In this document: positions 18,927-28,363 of the stretch, one piece after another
How the letters are laid out: every line of letters starts with the position of its first letter
Position numbering within the stretch: position 1 is the first letter of the stretch
NCBI RefSeq assembly: GCF_029027405.1
Contig: NZ_CP093396.1
Coordinates: 2,305,497-2,369,496 of the forward strand
From: Sulfurimonas sp.
GTDB lineage: Bacteria > Campylobacterota > Campylobacteria > Campylobacterales > Sulfurimonadaceae
Reading direction: 5' to 3'
Length of the DNA: 64,000 nt
The notes under the pieces: model-generated
Told to the model about the DNA's origin: nothing
Databases searched by the model: none
The model's input: the letters and a program-made list of their open reading frames with translations, nothing else
Position numbers and translations under genes: made by a program

Positions 18927-19717
18927 TAATAAGTATGTTCAACTTTTGGAAATTTTTTATTTTTAACTTCTGTTGAGTAATTTTCTACGGCTTCTCTAAC
19001 TAAAGATGCACCATCTAAATATTTTTTTACAAACTTTGGAGTAAACTCTTCAAAAAGTCCAAGCATATCTGAAAAGACTAAAACTTGTCCATCTACATCA
19101 ACACCAGCACCGATTCCAATAACAGGGATGCTTACACTAAGGGCAACTTCTTTTGCCACTTGGGCTTTAACACCTTCTATAACCATACAAAATGCACCTG
19201 CCGCTTCAACTGCTTTTGCATCTTTAATTAACTCAATTTTTTCTTCTTCTGTTTTACCTTTAACTTTGTAACCACCTTCACTTCTTACAGATTGAGGTAA
19301 AAGTCCGATATGCCCACAAACAGCGATGCCATTATCTACTAAATATTTTATTGTAGTAGCTCTATCTTGTCCACCTTCTATCTTTACACAGTCAGCATCT
19401 GTTTCTTGAAAAATACGCATAGAATTTTTTAGCGCGTCCTCTTTATTTGTGTAAGTTCCAAAAGGCATATCACATATCACAAAACTATTTTTAGCACCAT
19501 TACAAACTGATTTAGTATGGTAAATCATCTGCTCCATTGTTGCACTAAGAGTATCTTTTCTTCCAGCAAAACTCATATTTAAGCTATCACCTACTAAAAT
19601 CATGTCTGCACTAGATTCAAAAAGCTTTGCAAAAAGAGCATCATAAGCTGTTATCATCACTAAAGGTCTAACACCTTTACATTTTTGTATTGAATTTATA
19701 GTCATTTTTTTATTCAT
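18926..19717 (-). CDS. panB: 3-methyl-2-oxobutanoate hydroxymethyltransferase
   Basis: PanB makes ketopantoate from alpha-ketoisovalerate and methylene-tetrahydrofolate, the first committed step of pantothenate and CoA synthesis. The 263-residue barrel has the metal-binding VGDSLNM (residues 42-48) and the catalytic Glu in VIEGV, plus the family phrase IPVIGIGAG. There are two nearby starts (19717 and 19705); neither has a strong ribosome site, and I keep the longer. Confidence 0.94.
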   Translation of the reverse strand: MNKKMTINSIQKCKGVRPLVMITAYDALFAKLFESSADMILVGDSLNMSFAGRKDTLSATMEQMIYHTKSVCNGAKNSFVICDMPFGTYTNKEDALKNSMRIFQETDADCVKIEGGQDRATTIKYLVDNGIAVCGHIGLLPQSVRSEGGYKVKGKTEEEKIELIKDAKAVEAAGAFCMVIEGVKAQVAKEVALSVSIPVIGIGAGVDVDGQVLVFSDMLGLFEEFTPKFVKKYLDGASLVREAVENYSTEVKNKKFPKVEHTY

Positions 19718-19741
19718 ACAAGTATTTTAACTAAAAATTGC

Positions 19742-19747
19742 TATAAT
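19742..19747 (+). promoter_or_regulatory. Extended -10 promoter for the HPt protein and trpA
   Basis: TGCTATAAT (extended -10) lies 26 bases upstream of the ATG at 19773, with the ribosome site GGAG between them. It also faces away from panB, so it marks a divergent intergenic region. Confidence 0.5.
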
Positions 19748-19772
19748 TTTAACAATATTGGAGAATTATTTA

Positions 19773-20174
19773 ATGGGTATAAGAACTATTTTAGATGCTA
19801 ATTTTGATTTTGAAATTGTTGATGAATTTTTCGATCATTATTCTATGATGATTGAAAGTATGGAAGTAATGATATTAGACCTCAATAAGCCGACTGAATA
19901 TTCAAGAAGTATTGAAGAGCTTTTTCGTGTTTTTCATAATATAAAATCAGCTTCAGGCTATCTAAAAATGATACCTATTGCGAAACTAGCAGCCTTTGTA
20001 GAAGATGCTTTAGAAGAGCTTAGAACAACAGATGCTTTAGCAAATGATGACATTATCACTTGGCTACTTGAAATAAGCGATATGTTTGCTCAATGGCAAG
20101 ATGATTTAAAACTTGATAACGATTTAACTCATATAAAATATTCTTTATTAAAGATACCAGAACTAACAAAATAA
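19773..20174 (+). CDS. Stand-alone HPt phosphotransfer protein
   Basis: This 133-residue, all-helical protein has the HPt signature FHNIKSASGYL (residues about 47-57): the histidine is the predicted phosphoacceptor, followed by the K and small residues usual in HPt domains. It would pass phosphate between a hybrid kinase receiver and a final regulator. I chose ATG 19773 because GGAG lies about 10 bases upstream; TTG 19758 would add five residues. It is 16 bases upstream of trpA and probably cotranscribed. It is the only free HPt in the window and could serve the hybrid kinase at 10.6-12.6 kb, which is inference. Confidence 0.75.
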   Translation: MGIRTILDANFDFEIVDEFFDHYSMMIESMEVMILDLNKPTEYSRSIEELFRVFHNIKSASGYLKMIPIAKLAAFVEDALEELRTTDALANDDIITWLLEISDMFAQWQDDLKLDNDLTHIKYSLLKIPELTK

Positions 20175-20190
20175 CTTAAAAAGAAAAAAC

Positions 20191-20928
20191 TTGAAAAAAC
20201 TTGTAGCATATATAACTTCTGCTTACCCAGAAAAATCATTTAGCATAGACTTGGCTTTAGCACTTGGAGACAATGGCGTGGATACACTTGAACTTGGTGT
20301 TCCTTTCTCTGACCCTGTGGCAGATGGTCCACTTATAGAAAAAGCAAACCACAAAGCATTAGAACTTGGTTTTAAGTTTAAACATTTACTTGAAATTTCA
20401 GAAGTAGTAGCACCAAAAGTTGATACTCTTTGGATGGGATATTTTAACAGTTTTTATCAACAAGATATGGATAAACTTATTCCTCTTGCATCTAGACTTG
20501 GAGTAAATGGTCTCATAATTCCAGACTTACCACATGAAGAGGCACTCGCATACTCTAACTTATTTAAAAATAACAATATGAGTAACATTAGTTTTGTTGC
20601 TCCAACAGATAGTGAGCGCAGAATAAAAGAAGTTGTCAGTGACGCTCAAAAGTTCATTTATATGGTGGCATACACTGGTATAACTGGTTCAGGAAAAGCT
20701 GAAGATTTACAAGCATTTTTAAGCTCTATAAAAAAATATTCTAACACTCCTATTTATGTTGGCTTTGGTGTAAATGAAAAAACAGCAAAAGCAAAGGTAG
20801 CGGGAGCAGATGGAGTAATAGTTGGAAGTGCTTTTATAGATATTCTTTTAAAAAATTCTTTTAGTTACTCACAAAAAATCGTTAAATGTTGTGAATTATC
20901 TAAAATCATAAAAAGTGAGATTAATTAA
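20191..20928 (+). CDS. trpA: Tryptophan synthase alpha chain
   Basis: TrpA cleaves indole-3-glycerol phosphate to indole and glyceraldehyde 3-phosphate; indole is channelled to TrpB. The signature LELGVPFSDPVADGP carries the catalytic E34 and D45. The length of 245 residues is normal. The start is TTG (MKKLVAYITS fits the family N-terminus and no closer ATG exists). trpB is not in the window, so the trp genes are dispersed here. Confidence 0.93.
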   Translation: MKKLVAYITSAYPEKSFSIDLALALGDNGVDTLELGVPFSDPVADGPLIEKANHKALELGFKFKHLLEISEVVAPKVDTLWMGYFNSFYQQDMDKLIPLASRLGVNGLIIPDLPHEEALAYSNLFKNNNMSNISFVAPTDSERRIKEVVSDAQKFIYMVAYTGITGSGKAEDLQAFLSSIKKYSNTPIYVGFGVNEKTAKAKVAGADGVIVGSAFIDILLKNSFSYSQKIVKCCELSKIIKSEIN

Positions 20929-20942
20929 AATCTTACTTTTTT
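20911..20942. terminator. Bidirectional intrinsic terminator between trpA and the convergent membrane protein gene
   Basis: A 12-bp stem (AAAAGTGAGATT with AATCTTACTTTT, one G-U pair) closes a six-base loop and is followed by a T run. It overlaps the trpA stop and the 3' end of the convergent gene, so it can end both transcripts. Confidence 0.65.
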
Positions 20943-22723
20943 GATTGCTCATAGGGAGATTTTAGCATCTGTGCTTCTTTTTTAAGATTGCTTAAAATTC
21001 CACTTAACCACTGGGCATAAGAATCTTTCATTAAGTTTTTCAATGTATTTTTTTGAGCATCTATCATCTTTTTTACACTAAGTTGAAAATCATCTTCGTT
21101 AAATGCTTGATCAACTTCTGTCATTGCTGCATCTACACCAACCCAAGTAACAGTTCCAGTGATAACTCCACAGACTAAAGCCCAAGGACCACTAGGAGAG
21201 CAGATGGTTAATCCACTAATGCTACCGCCTAAAAATGTTGTAGCTTTTGCAGCTCCTTTTGCTCCAAATTTTATAAGCATCTTAGACATTATACTTTTTG
21301 TGATTGCACCACTTATAAGTAGAGTACCTGTCGCACTTAAACCTTTTTTTGCTATATCTCTTGAAGATGCTTCAAAAATATTATTTAGATCTAGTTTAAG
21401 AGAATTCAATTCTGCTTTATGTTTTAGTTTTAAACTCTCTAAATCTTTATTTAGATTATTTTTAAAACTATTCATAGAGGCATTTATATTTTCATCTATA
21501 ACCTTAGAAGCTTTTTTTAGCTTTGAAGAAAATGAATTTTGTTCAAACAAATAATGCTTTATTTTAGATGTAATTTCATCATTTAACATATTTTCATTAC
21601 ATCTTTTTAACTTCATCCCATTTGGCAAGTATGAGTTGTAAAAAGGTGCTAAATAACTATTTTTATATCCACAATATAAACTATAACCTTTTAAAACAAT
21701 TCTACTATACTCTCCCTTTACAGAATAATAATAAGCTGATAAGCTTGGTATAGATGTGTAAACATCCTCAAAAACTCTATCTACTTCTTTATCAATAACT
21801 TCATTTATGTTATCTACTAAAACTTGCTCATTCTTGTTTAGATGCATATTTATTTTTGCTTCTACTTCTATATACATCTCTTTAACTTTGTTAATGTAGT
21901 GCTTTTCATAAAGATGATTTATACTCATGCTCATCACAAACAGAAAAAGTATAGTTACTATAAAACCGATAAGAAAGAAATTTTTATTTTTCTGTTTATC
22001 TTTTTTAATTACAGATGCAGGTATAGAAAAACTAAGTAATAGTTTTGAATAAGCCCAAACAAATAAACCTTGAGAAATAAAAAGATAAATAAGCCAAATA
22101 GCAATAGAAGATTTGTTTTCAAGCTCCTTTGTAGAGATGCTAATAAGTTTATACTCTATAAGTTCTTTATAGTGCAAAGATTGAGATAAGAAGTTAAGTA
22201 TTTGACAACTAAATTCTTTTGTTTCATAAGTTGGAGTTGTAAAAAACTGATAAATAACAAATACTATAAGAAGAAAAAGAGCATTTATCCAAGTACTCCA
22301 TCTTCTGGAAATACTATCTAAAAAATTTTCTTTTACTTTTAAGGAAAGAGTTTGTTTAACTCTAGCAAAGATAAACCAAACTACTAAAACATCTAAACCT
22401 AAAATCACTAACATAAAATCATCCATATATATGCTAACAACCAACAATACAACAGAAGAAAAAAATGCTATAAAAACTGATATGAAAAGTGTGAGCCATA
22501 CGCTCTTAACAATGCTAAATAAGGAAGTGTCATGATGAAAAATAGTATCAGCGATAACATATTTTTTTATAATATGCATCTCTAAAAGTGCTAATGTCAA
22601 AAGTGTACTAAAACCTAAAATATAAAAAATGAAAACTAAACACGAAGAAGATGGACTAACAACTGTCCAAAGATATAAAAATAAAAATATAAATAGACTT
22701 TTTATCATTGCAAAGTTTAGCAT
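20933..22723 (-). CDS. Large membrane protein of unknown function
   Basis: I do not recognise this 596-residue protein. About six hydrophobic helices lie in the first 280 residues (for example near 8-30, 65-90, 92-115, 148-165, 210-235 and 255-275). A long charged helical region with likely coiled coils follows (about 290-470), then a glycine-rich hydrophobic segment (about 485-535, GAKGAAKATTFLGG and GPWALVCGVITGTVTWVGVDAA) and a charged helical tail. Paired cysteines (LYCGY, LKRCNE) lie in a part that could be periplasmic. The gene stands alone, convergent with trpA and divergent from the helicase gene. The shape hints at a membrane-remodelling or channel-like protein, but no function can be claimed. 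Confidence 0.7.
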   Translation of the reverse strand: MLNFAMIKSLFIFLFLYLWTVVSPSSSCLVFIFYILGFSTLLTLALLEMHIIKKYVIADTIFHHDTSLFSIVKSVWLTLFISVFIAFFSSVVLLVVSIYMDDFMLVILGLDVLVVWFIFARVKQTLSLKVKENFLDSISRRWSTWINALFLLIVFVIYQFFTTPTYETKEFSCQILNFLSQSLHYKELIEYKLISISTKELENKSSIAIWLIYLFISQGLFVWAYSKLLLSFSIPASVIKKDKQKNKNFFLIGFIVTILFLFVMSMSINHLYEKHYINKVKEMYIEVEAKINMHLNKNEQVLVDNINEVIDKEVDRVFEDVYTSIPSLSAYYYSVKGEYSRIVLKGYSLYCGYKNSYLAPFYNSYLPNGMKLKRCNENMLNDEITSKIKHYLFEQNSFSSKLKKASKVIDENINASMNSFKNNLNKDLESLKLKHKAELNSLKLDLNNIFEASSRDIAKKGLSATGTLLISGAITKSIMSKMLIKFGAKGAAKATTFLGGSISGLTICSPSGPWALVCGVITGTVTWVGVDAAMTEVDQAFNEDDFQLSVKKMIDAQKNTLKNLMKDSYAQWLSGILSNLKKEAQMLKSPYEQSKK

Positions 22724-22775
22724 AAATGACTACAAATTATGCTAGTATCCGAATTATATTTAAATTAGGATTTTT

Positions 22776-24056
22776 ATGTCATTTACTTCACTTGGGCTAT
22801 CAGCTCCACTACTTAAAGCTATTAAAGAACAAGGCTATGATAAACCAACACCAATTCAAGCTCAGTCAATACCAATTATTTTAAAAAGACAAGACATTTT
22901 AGCAGGTGCGCAAACTGGAACAGGTAAAACAGCTGGTTTTACTCTTCCTATGTTGGAGTTACTAAATCGTGCAAAACCTTCAAGAGATAAAAAAGCTCAT
23001 CATGTTAAAGTGCTTATTTTAACTCCTACAAGAGAGTTAGCATCTCAAGTAGAAGAAAGCGTAAGAATTTATGGAAAACATCTTCCTTTTAAATCAACAG
23101 TAATATTTGGTGGTGTGAAAATAAATCCTCAAATTACTGCACTTCGTCGTGGAGTAGAAATAGTTGTTGCAACTCCTGGGCGTTTGCTTGATCATATATC
23201 TCAAAAAACTATTAACCTATCAAAAGTTGATTTTTTAATCCTTGATGAAGCAGACAGAATGTTAGACATGGGTTTTGTAAATGATATAAAAAAAGTCATA
23301 GCAGTTTTACCAAAAGAGCGACAAACTCTTCTTTTTTCTGCAACTTATTCAGATGAGATAAAAAAACTTTCTCAAAAATTCTTACGCTCCCCTGCACTTA
23401 TAGAAGTAGCAAGAAGAAATACTTCAAGCGAAACAGTAAAACAAGCAGTTTATCCAGTAGATAAAGAACGCAAGCGTGAACTTTTAACGCATCTTATAAA
23501 CAAAGGAAAATGGACACAAGTCTTAGTTTTTACTAGAACTAAACACGGTGCGAATCGTTTAAGTGGGCAGTTAGAAAAAGATTCAATTAGCTCAGTTGCA
23601 ATTCATGGAAACAAAAGCCAAAATGCAAGAACAAAAGCTCTAGCAGACTTTAAAGCTGGCAAAATTAGAGTTCTTGTGGCAACAGATATAGCAGCAAGAG
23701 GAATAGATATAGACCAGCTTCCGCATGTTGTAAACTATGAACTCCCAAATGTAAGTGAAGACTATGTACATCGCATAGGACGAACTGGTCGTGCTGGTCA
23801 TGAAGGTGAAGCGGTTTCACTTGTTTGTGTAGATGAAAATGAATTTTTAGAAAATATAGAAAAACTTATAAATAAAGACATTCCAAAAATCTGGGAAAAA
23901 GGTTTTAAGCCAGACCCTTCCATAAAAGCAGAACCTATTAACATGGGTGGAAATCGTGGAGCAAGAAATAAACCTCGCGGTGGAAATGGCGGAAATAGAA
24001 ACGGCGGAAGAAACTCTAACTCTTCACGAAACTCAAATCGTTCAAGAAGTAGATAA
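22776..24056 (+). CDS. DEAD-box ATP-dependent RNA helicase (RhlE-like)
   Basis: The 426-residue protein has all helicase motifs in order: the Q motif ([10 protein letters not shown]), motif I AQTGTGKT, Ia PTRELASQ, motif II DEAD, motif [28 protein letters not shown] and [12 protein letters not shown]. The C-terminal tail of about 40 residues is Gly/Asn/Arg-rich ([13 protein letters not shown]), typical of RhlE-type helicases, and binds RNA without sequence preference. It acts in ribosome assembly or RNA turnover. An AGGA ribosome site precedes the ATG. Confidence 0.93.
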   Translation: MSFTSLGLSAPLLKAIKEQGYDKPTPIQAQSIPIILKRQDILAGAQTGTGKTAGFTLPMLELLNRAKPSRDKKAHHVKVLILTPTRELASQVEESVRIYGKHLPFKSTVIFGGVKINPQITALRRGVEIVVATPGRLLDHISQKTINLSKVDFLILDEADRMLDMGFVNDIKKVIAVLPKERQTLLFSATYSDEIKKLSQKFLRSPALIEVARRNTSSETVKQAVYPVDKERKRELLTHLINKGKWTQVLVFTRTKHGANRLSGQLEKDSISSVAIHGNKSQNARTKALADFKAGKIRVLVATDIAARGIDIDQLPHVVNYELPNVSEDYVHRIGRTGRAGHEGEAVSLVCVDENEFLENIEKLINKDIPKIWEKGFKPDPSIKAEPINMGGNRGARNKPRGGNGGNRNGGRNSNSSRNSNRSRSR

Positions 24057-24059
24057 ATC

Positions 24060-24162
24060 TTTCCGACTCATAGAATTTAGCTATATATCCTTGACCCTTA
24101 ACGGCTCTGCCTTTTACAACTACACCGTTTTGTTTTAAATGCGAGTAAAGGGTTCCATCATA
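24060..24162 (-). pseudogene. Possible remnant of an M23 peptidase C-terminus
   Basis: One minus-strand frame between the HlyD stop and the helicase gene reads YDGTLYSHLKQNGVVVKGRA followed by VKGQGYIAK. This has the spacing of the M23/LytM core (YSHL, then K.G..VK.GQ.IA). It has no start codon, lacks the catalytic upstream part and runs into the helicase 3' end. It may be a gene fragment left by rearrangement, or chance. Confidence 0.3.
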
Positions 24163-24168
24163 TTATCC

Positions 24169-25482
24169 TCATCGTACACTCATCCCCTCATCCAAATACT
24201 TTATCAAAGGATAAATGAAGAACTCAATAACACGCCGTTTTCCAACTTTGAGTTCTGCTGTTACACTCATTCCTGAATTTAAATATACTTTTTCGCCCTT
24301 AACTACAAGAAATTCTTTTTTTGGTTCTAAGTAAATTTCATATACTGGTCCTAGTTTTTCATCATCTATAGAATCATCTGAGACATGGCTAACTATGGCA
24401 GGAATAAGCCCATACTTTTGAAAGTTAAATGTATCCACCTTAATAGCGGCATCCATTCCTTTTTTTATAAACCCTATATCTTGATTAAGTACAGTTGCTT
24501 TAATCACTAAGGGGACATTACTTGGAACAATATAAATTAATTTTTCTGCTGGTGTAACTACACCACCAATAGTATGAACCATAAGTTTAGAAACATAACC
24601 ATCAACAGGAGAAGTAATTCTTTGTTTTGCTTTTCTAAACTCTATTGAGTCTATTTCAACTTTAAGTAGGGTAGCCTCTTTGCGTTTTTGAGTAAGTTCT
24701 TCAAGTAGTTTGTTTTGGTAATCTTGAGTTATTAAAATTTTCTGTTCAGTCAATCCATTTAGTTTTTCATTAAGTTGAATAACATCATGGTCTTTCATTC
24801 TAACCTGTTTTTCGTATTCTATAACTTCTTTATGTATATCGTCATATTCACTTCTTGCAATAATATCTATCACTTCTTGTAAGCGTGCTTCTTGATTTTT
24901 AACATTTTCTAAATGCTGCATTAAACGACTTTTATCAGTATATACTGATTCTATTTGTTGCTGTATTTGTAAAATCTGTTTTTCAATCAACAAATGTTGT
25001 TGTTCATATCCTAGTTTACTTGTCTTATAAATAAGTACTTGAGTTGCAAGAACAGCTGAATCTTTACACATTAAAGGAGGAATAAATATTTTATTCTCAA
25101 TAAGAGCCATTAATCGTGTTGTCTCTATTTCTAATAACTCTAGATTTTTTTCTTTAGACTTTAAATTTGTCTCAGCTACTGATGGGTCTATTTCAACTAA
25201 AACCTGTCCTTTATGAACTAACTCTCCCTCCTTTACCAAAAGCTTACTTATCACACCTGTTTCTATTGGCTGAAGTACTTTAATCTCGCCAAGAGGAATT
25301 ATTTTTCCTCTAGCACTTACAACAACATCTATCTTGGCTAAAAAGAGCCATAAACTACTTAAAACCATAAAAACTATAATAGTCCAAAGCAATGTACGAC
25401 CTAGTGGATTTAGTGGACGATCTTCTATCTCAACAAGTAATGGTTTAAACTCATGTTTATCTTTAGTGTGAAAAAGTCCCAT
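24169..25482 (-). CDS. Type I secretion periplasmic adaptor (HlyD family)
   Basis: The 437-residue membrane-fusion protein has one N-terminal membrane helix (about 28-48), a lipoyl-type half motif (VVVSARGKIIPLGEIKVLQP, then GVISKLLVKEGELVHKGQVLVEIDP), a long coiled-coil region (about 105-265) and a second half motif (ITSPVDGYVSKLMVHTIGGVV). It would link an inner-membrane ABC exporter to a TolC-like channel. It appears complete and lies two bases after the truncated exporter gene, so the locus is a T1SS operon missing TolC in this window. Because the exporter is damaged, this gene may now be without function. Confidence 0.88.
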   Translation of the reverse strand: MGLFHTKDKHEFKPLLVEIEDRPLNPLGRTLLWTIIVFMVLSSLWLFLAKIDVVVSARGKIIPLGEIKVLQPIETGVISKLLVKEGELVHKGQVLVEIDPSVAETNLKSKEKNLELLEIETTRLMALIENKIFIPPLMCKDSAVLATQVLIYKTSKLGYEQQHLLIEKQILQIQQQIESVYTDKSRLMQHLENVKNQEARLQEVIDIIARSEYDDIHKEVIEYEKQVRMKDHDVIQLNEKLNGLTEQKILITQDYQNKLLEELTQKRKEATLLKVEIDSIEFRKAKQRITSPVDGYVSKLMVHTIGGVVTPAEKLIYIVPSNVPLVIKATVLNQDIGFIKKGMDAAIKVDTFNFQKYGLIPAIVSHVSDDSIDDEKLGPVYEIYLEPKKEFLVVKGEKVYLNSGMSVTAELKVGKRRVIEFFIYPLIKYLDEGMSVR

Positions 25483-25484
25483 AT

Positions 25485-27035
25485 CTAATCCTGTTGTGTA
25501 TAGAGCTTATGATAATAGCCCTTAAGATTTAGTAGTTCAAAGTGAGAACCCTGCTCAACTATCGTACCTTTGTCCATTACTACAATAACATCACAATCTT
25601 TTACAGTAGTAAGCCTATGTGCAACTATAAACATCGTTCTTCCATCTTTAATAGTGTTCATATTGTTTTGAATAATCTTTTCTGACTCATAATCAAGTGC
25701 TGAAGTTGCTTCATCAAATATCAAGATGCGAGGGTTAATAATAAGCGCTCTAGCAATAGAGACTCGTTGTCTCTGTCCACCTGAGAGGGAAGAACCTCTT
25801 TCCCCTACTTGAGTATCATAACCCTCTGGTAGTTCTGAAATAAACTCATGCGCTCCAGCCATATTAGCTACAGCTATTATCTGTTCCATTGGTGCATCTG
25901 GACGAGAAAGAGATATATTATCTTTGATAGTTCCACTAAAGAGGAAATTCTCTTGTAGCACTACCCCAATATTATTACGCAACCATTTAGGGTTCATATG
26001 TCTAATATCAACATTGTCTATATAGATAGTTCCGCTGTTTGGAATATATAGTCTTTGAATAAGTTTTGTAATAGTACTCTTACCACTACCACTTCTACCA
26101 ACTAAACCAACACTCATGCCTTCTTTAAATTCAGCACTAACACCATTAATTACATTTGGCATCTCTGGAGAATATGAAAATCCAATATTATCAAATCTAA
26201 CACTACCTTTAATATGAGGGAGAGTAATAGCTTTATCATTTTTTTGTTCTGTTGGAGTGTTAAGAATATCACCTATTCTATCAACTGAAAGTAATGTTTG
26301 TTGAAACTCATTCCAAAGATTTACTAAACGAAGGACAGGTCCACTAAACTGGTTAGCGAACATTTGAAAAGCTATTAGCTGTCCAACACTTAGTTTACCT
26401 TCAAGAACTAAGGATACACCAACATATAACATAGAGATGGTCATTAGTTTTTGTAGCATCCCTGAAAGTCCACCTAAGATATTAGACAGATTACTTAGAT
26501 GGAAACTTGAGTTTACATACTTAGCTAAGTAGTCTTCCCATTTTCTCTGCATCGAACCTTCAAGTGCTAAAGACTTAACTGTTTGCACACCAGTAACGGA
26601 CTCAACTAAATAAGCATTTGATTGAGCACCCATCTGAAACTTCTCTTCAAGACGCTTTCGAAGTTGTGGTGTAATAAAAAAGTAAATCAGTCCTATAACT
26701 GTTACAAAAGATACAACCAACATAGTTAACTTCACACTGTAAAGCAGCATTACCGCCACAAACACACCAGAAAACATTACATCTAAAATTACACTAATTG
26801 ATTTATTTGCTATAAATTCTCTGATGGTATCTAACTCACGAACTCGAGCAATTATGTTTCCAACTTTTCGTTTTTCAAAGTAAGCGATTGGAAGAGCTAA
26901 AAGATGATGAAATAGTTTAGCACCAAGTTTAGCATCTATCTTTGATGTTGTGTGTACAAACATATAATTTCGGATAAGGTTAATAATAAAATCAAATATA
27001 GCAACTGCTACAAAAGCGATAGCAAGTACATTATA
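25485..27035 (-). pseudogene. Type I secretion ABC exporter (HlyB-like), 5' end lost at an IS element
   Basis: From the first ATG (26963) there are 492 residues, and the frame stays open back to 27035, where IS sequence begins and supplies a stop. The retained part starts inside the membrane domain (VLAIAFVAVAIFDFIINLIR, then YMFVHTTSKIDAKLGAKLFHHLLALP) and includes Walker A GRSGSGKST, the signature LSGGQRQR, Walker B ILIFDEATSALD and the H loop AHRLTT. About 200 residues expected in HlyB-type exporters (the C39-like domain and first membrane helices) are missing. Translation from 26963 could still make an ABC half-transporter with too few helices, so activity is doubtful. Confidence 0.85.
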
Positions 27036-28363
27036 CTACCCCAAGAAAATCAAACAACTATTTCTAAAGTTTAATTCTTAAAAGAGTAAAATTAAACAAT
27101 AAAAATAGAAGGTAATCTTATGAGTCGAAAAAGAACAACATATACAGCAGAATTCAAGACAAAGTTAGTTTTAGAAGTTTTAAAAGAAGATAAGACACTA
27201 AATGAAATAGCAAGTGTAAATAATATCACACCAAAAAACTTACAAAATTGGAAGAAGATATTTTTGGAAAATGCAGAAGTTGCGATGGAACCTGCAAAAG
27301 TAATTAAAGAGTACAAAGAAGAGAATGTAAGATTACAAGCTAAACTTGATGAATATGCAAAGGTTGTAGGTCAACTAACAGTAGAGAAGGACTGGGCGGT
27401 GGGAAAGTTAAGCAGCTTGGACTCTAGCTATAAAAAGGAGTTGATTGATAGAGATGAAAATAAGGCATTATCAGTTGTAAAACAATGTAATCTTATTAAC
27501 TATAACAGAAGTAATTTGTTCTATGCACCAATGGTAAATCTTGCTAAAAATGTAATTAAAAAACATATAGAAAAAGTATTTGAAGAGATACCAAGCTATG
27601 GCTATATGAAAGTGTATCATCAACTACTAGAGGATGGTTTTCGTGTCAGTCCCAACACAGTGCTGGCATACCGTAGAGAGTTAGGATTACAGGCTGTTTT
27701 AGCTGTAAGACCACTAAATACAAGCTGGGCGGACAAGCAACATCATAAATACTCTTACAAAATAAGAGGATTAGATATCGTAAGAGCAAACCAAGTATGG
27801 TCAACAGATATAACCTATATTAAAATTAAAGGTGGTATGGTCTATATGGCTGCCATAATTGATTGGTATTCTAAAGCAATATTATCTTGGCGAATATCCA
27901 ACACAATGGATACAGATTTAGTCATGGGTGTACTAGATGAAGCACTCGCACTCTATGGTAAGCCTGAGATATTTAATACTGATCAAGGGTCACAATATAC
28001 AAGCTGTATCCACACTCAAACATTAAAAGATAATGACATAATTATCTCTATGGATGGCAAAGGTAGAGCAACAGATAATATTTGTATTGAGAGGTTCTGG
28101 AGAAGTGCTAAAGTTGAAAAAATATACCTCAATGAATATGAGAGAGTATCAGTTCTCAAAAGTGATGTTAAGGATTATATAGAATTTTATAATCACAGAA
28201 GATTTCATGAGACATTGAAATATAAAAAACCTATGAATGTTTATTATGATAGTTTAAAAATCAATGATGAGAATTACACTAAATCTAGTGAAAATGTAGC
28301 ATAGGGTAACAGGTATTTAGGGAATTAGATTTTTGAAAAAGTTGTCTTGACATATTGGGGTAG
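27036..28363 (+). mobile_element. IS3-family insertion sequence, copy 1 (about 1.33 kb)
   Basis: The termini are inverted repeats beginning CTACCCCAA at 27036 and ending TTGGGGTAG at 28363; the shared inner part includes TCAA and ACAACT. Both outer flanks read TATA (27032-27035 and 28364-28367), which could be a 4-bp target duplication. One transposase gene fills the element. The left flank is an ABC exporter fragment and the right flank an RTX gene fragment, so the DNA between these two genes has been lost. Confidence 0.8.
27120..28304 (+). CDS. IS3-family transposase (single ORF)
   Basis: This is a 394-residue transposase. The N-terminus (residues 1-50) is a helix-turn-helix of the OrfA type, followed by a leucine-rich coiled coil (65-100). 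The rve catalytic core carries the DDE residues in WSTDITYI, NTDQGSQYT and ICIERFW. Most IS3 elements encode OrfA and OrfB in two frames joined by programmed frameshifting; here both parts lie in one frame. It appears intact and possibly active. Confidence 0.9.
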   Translation: MSRKRTTYTAEFKTKLVLEVLKEDKTLNEIASVNNITPKNLQNWKKIFLENAEVAMEPAKVIKEYKEENVRLQAKLDEYAKVVGQLTVEKDWAVGKLSSLDSSYKKELIDRDENKALSVVKQCNLINYNRSNLFYAPMVNLAKNVIKKHIEKVFEEIPSYGYMKVYHQLLEDGFRVSPNTVLAYRRELGLQAVLAVRPLNTSWADKQHHKYSYKIRGLDIVRANQVWSTDITYIKIKGGMVYMAAIIDWYSKAILSWRISNTMDTDLVMGVLDEALALYGKPEIFNTDQGSQYTSCIHTQTLKDNDIIISMDGKGRATDNICIERFWRSAKVEKIYLNEYERVSVLKSDVKDYIEFYNHRRFHETLKYKKPMNVYYDSLKINDENYTKSSENVA

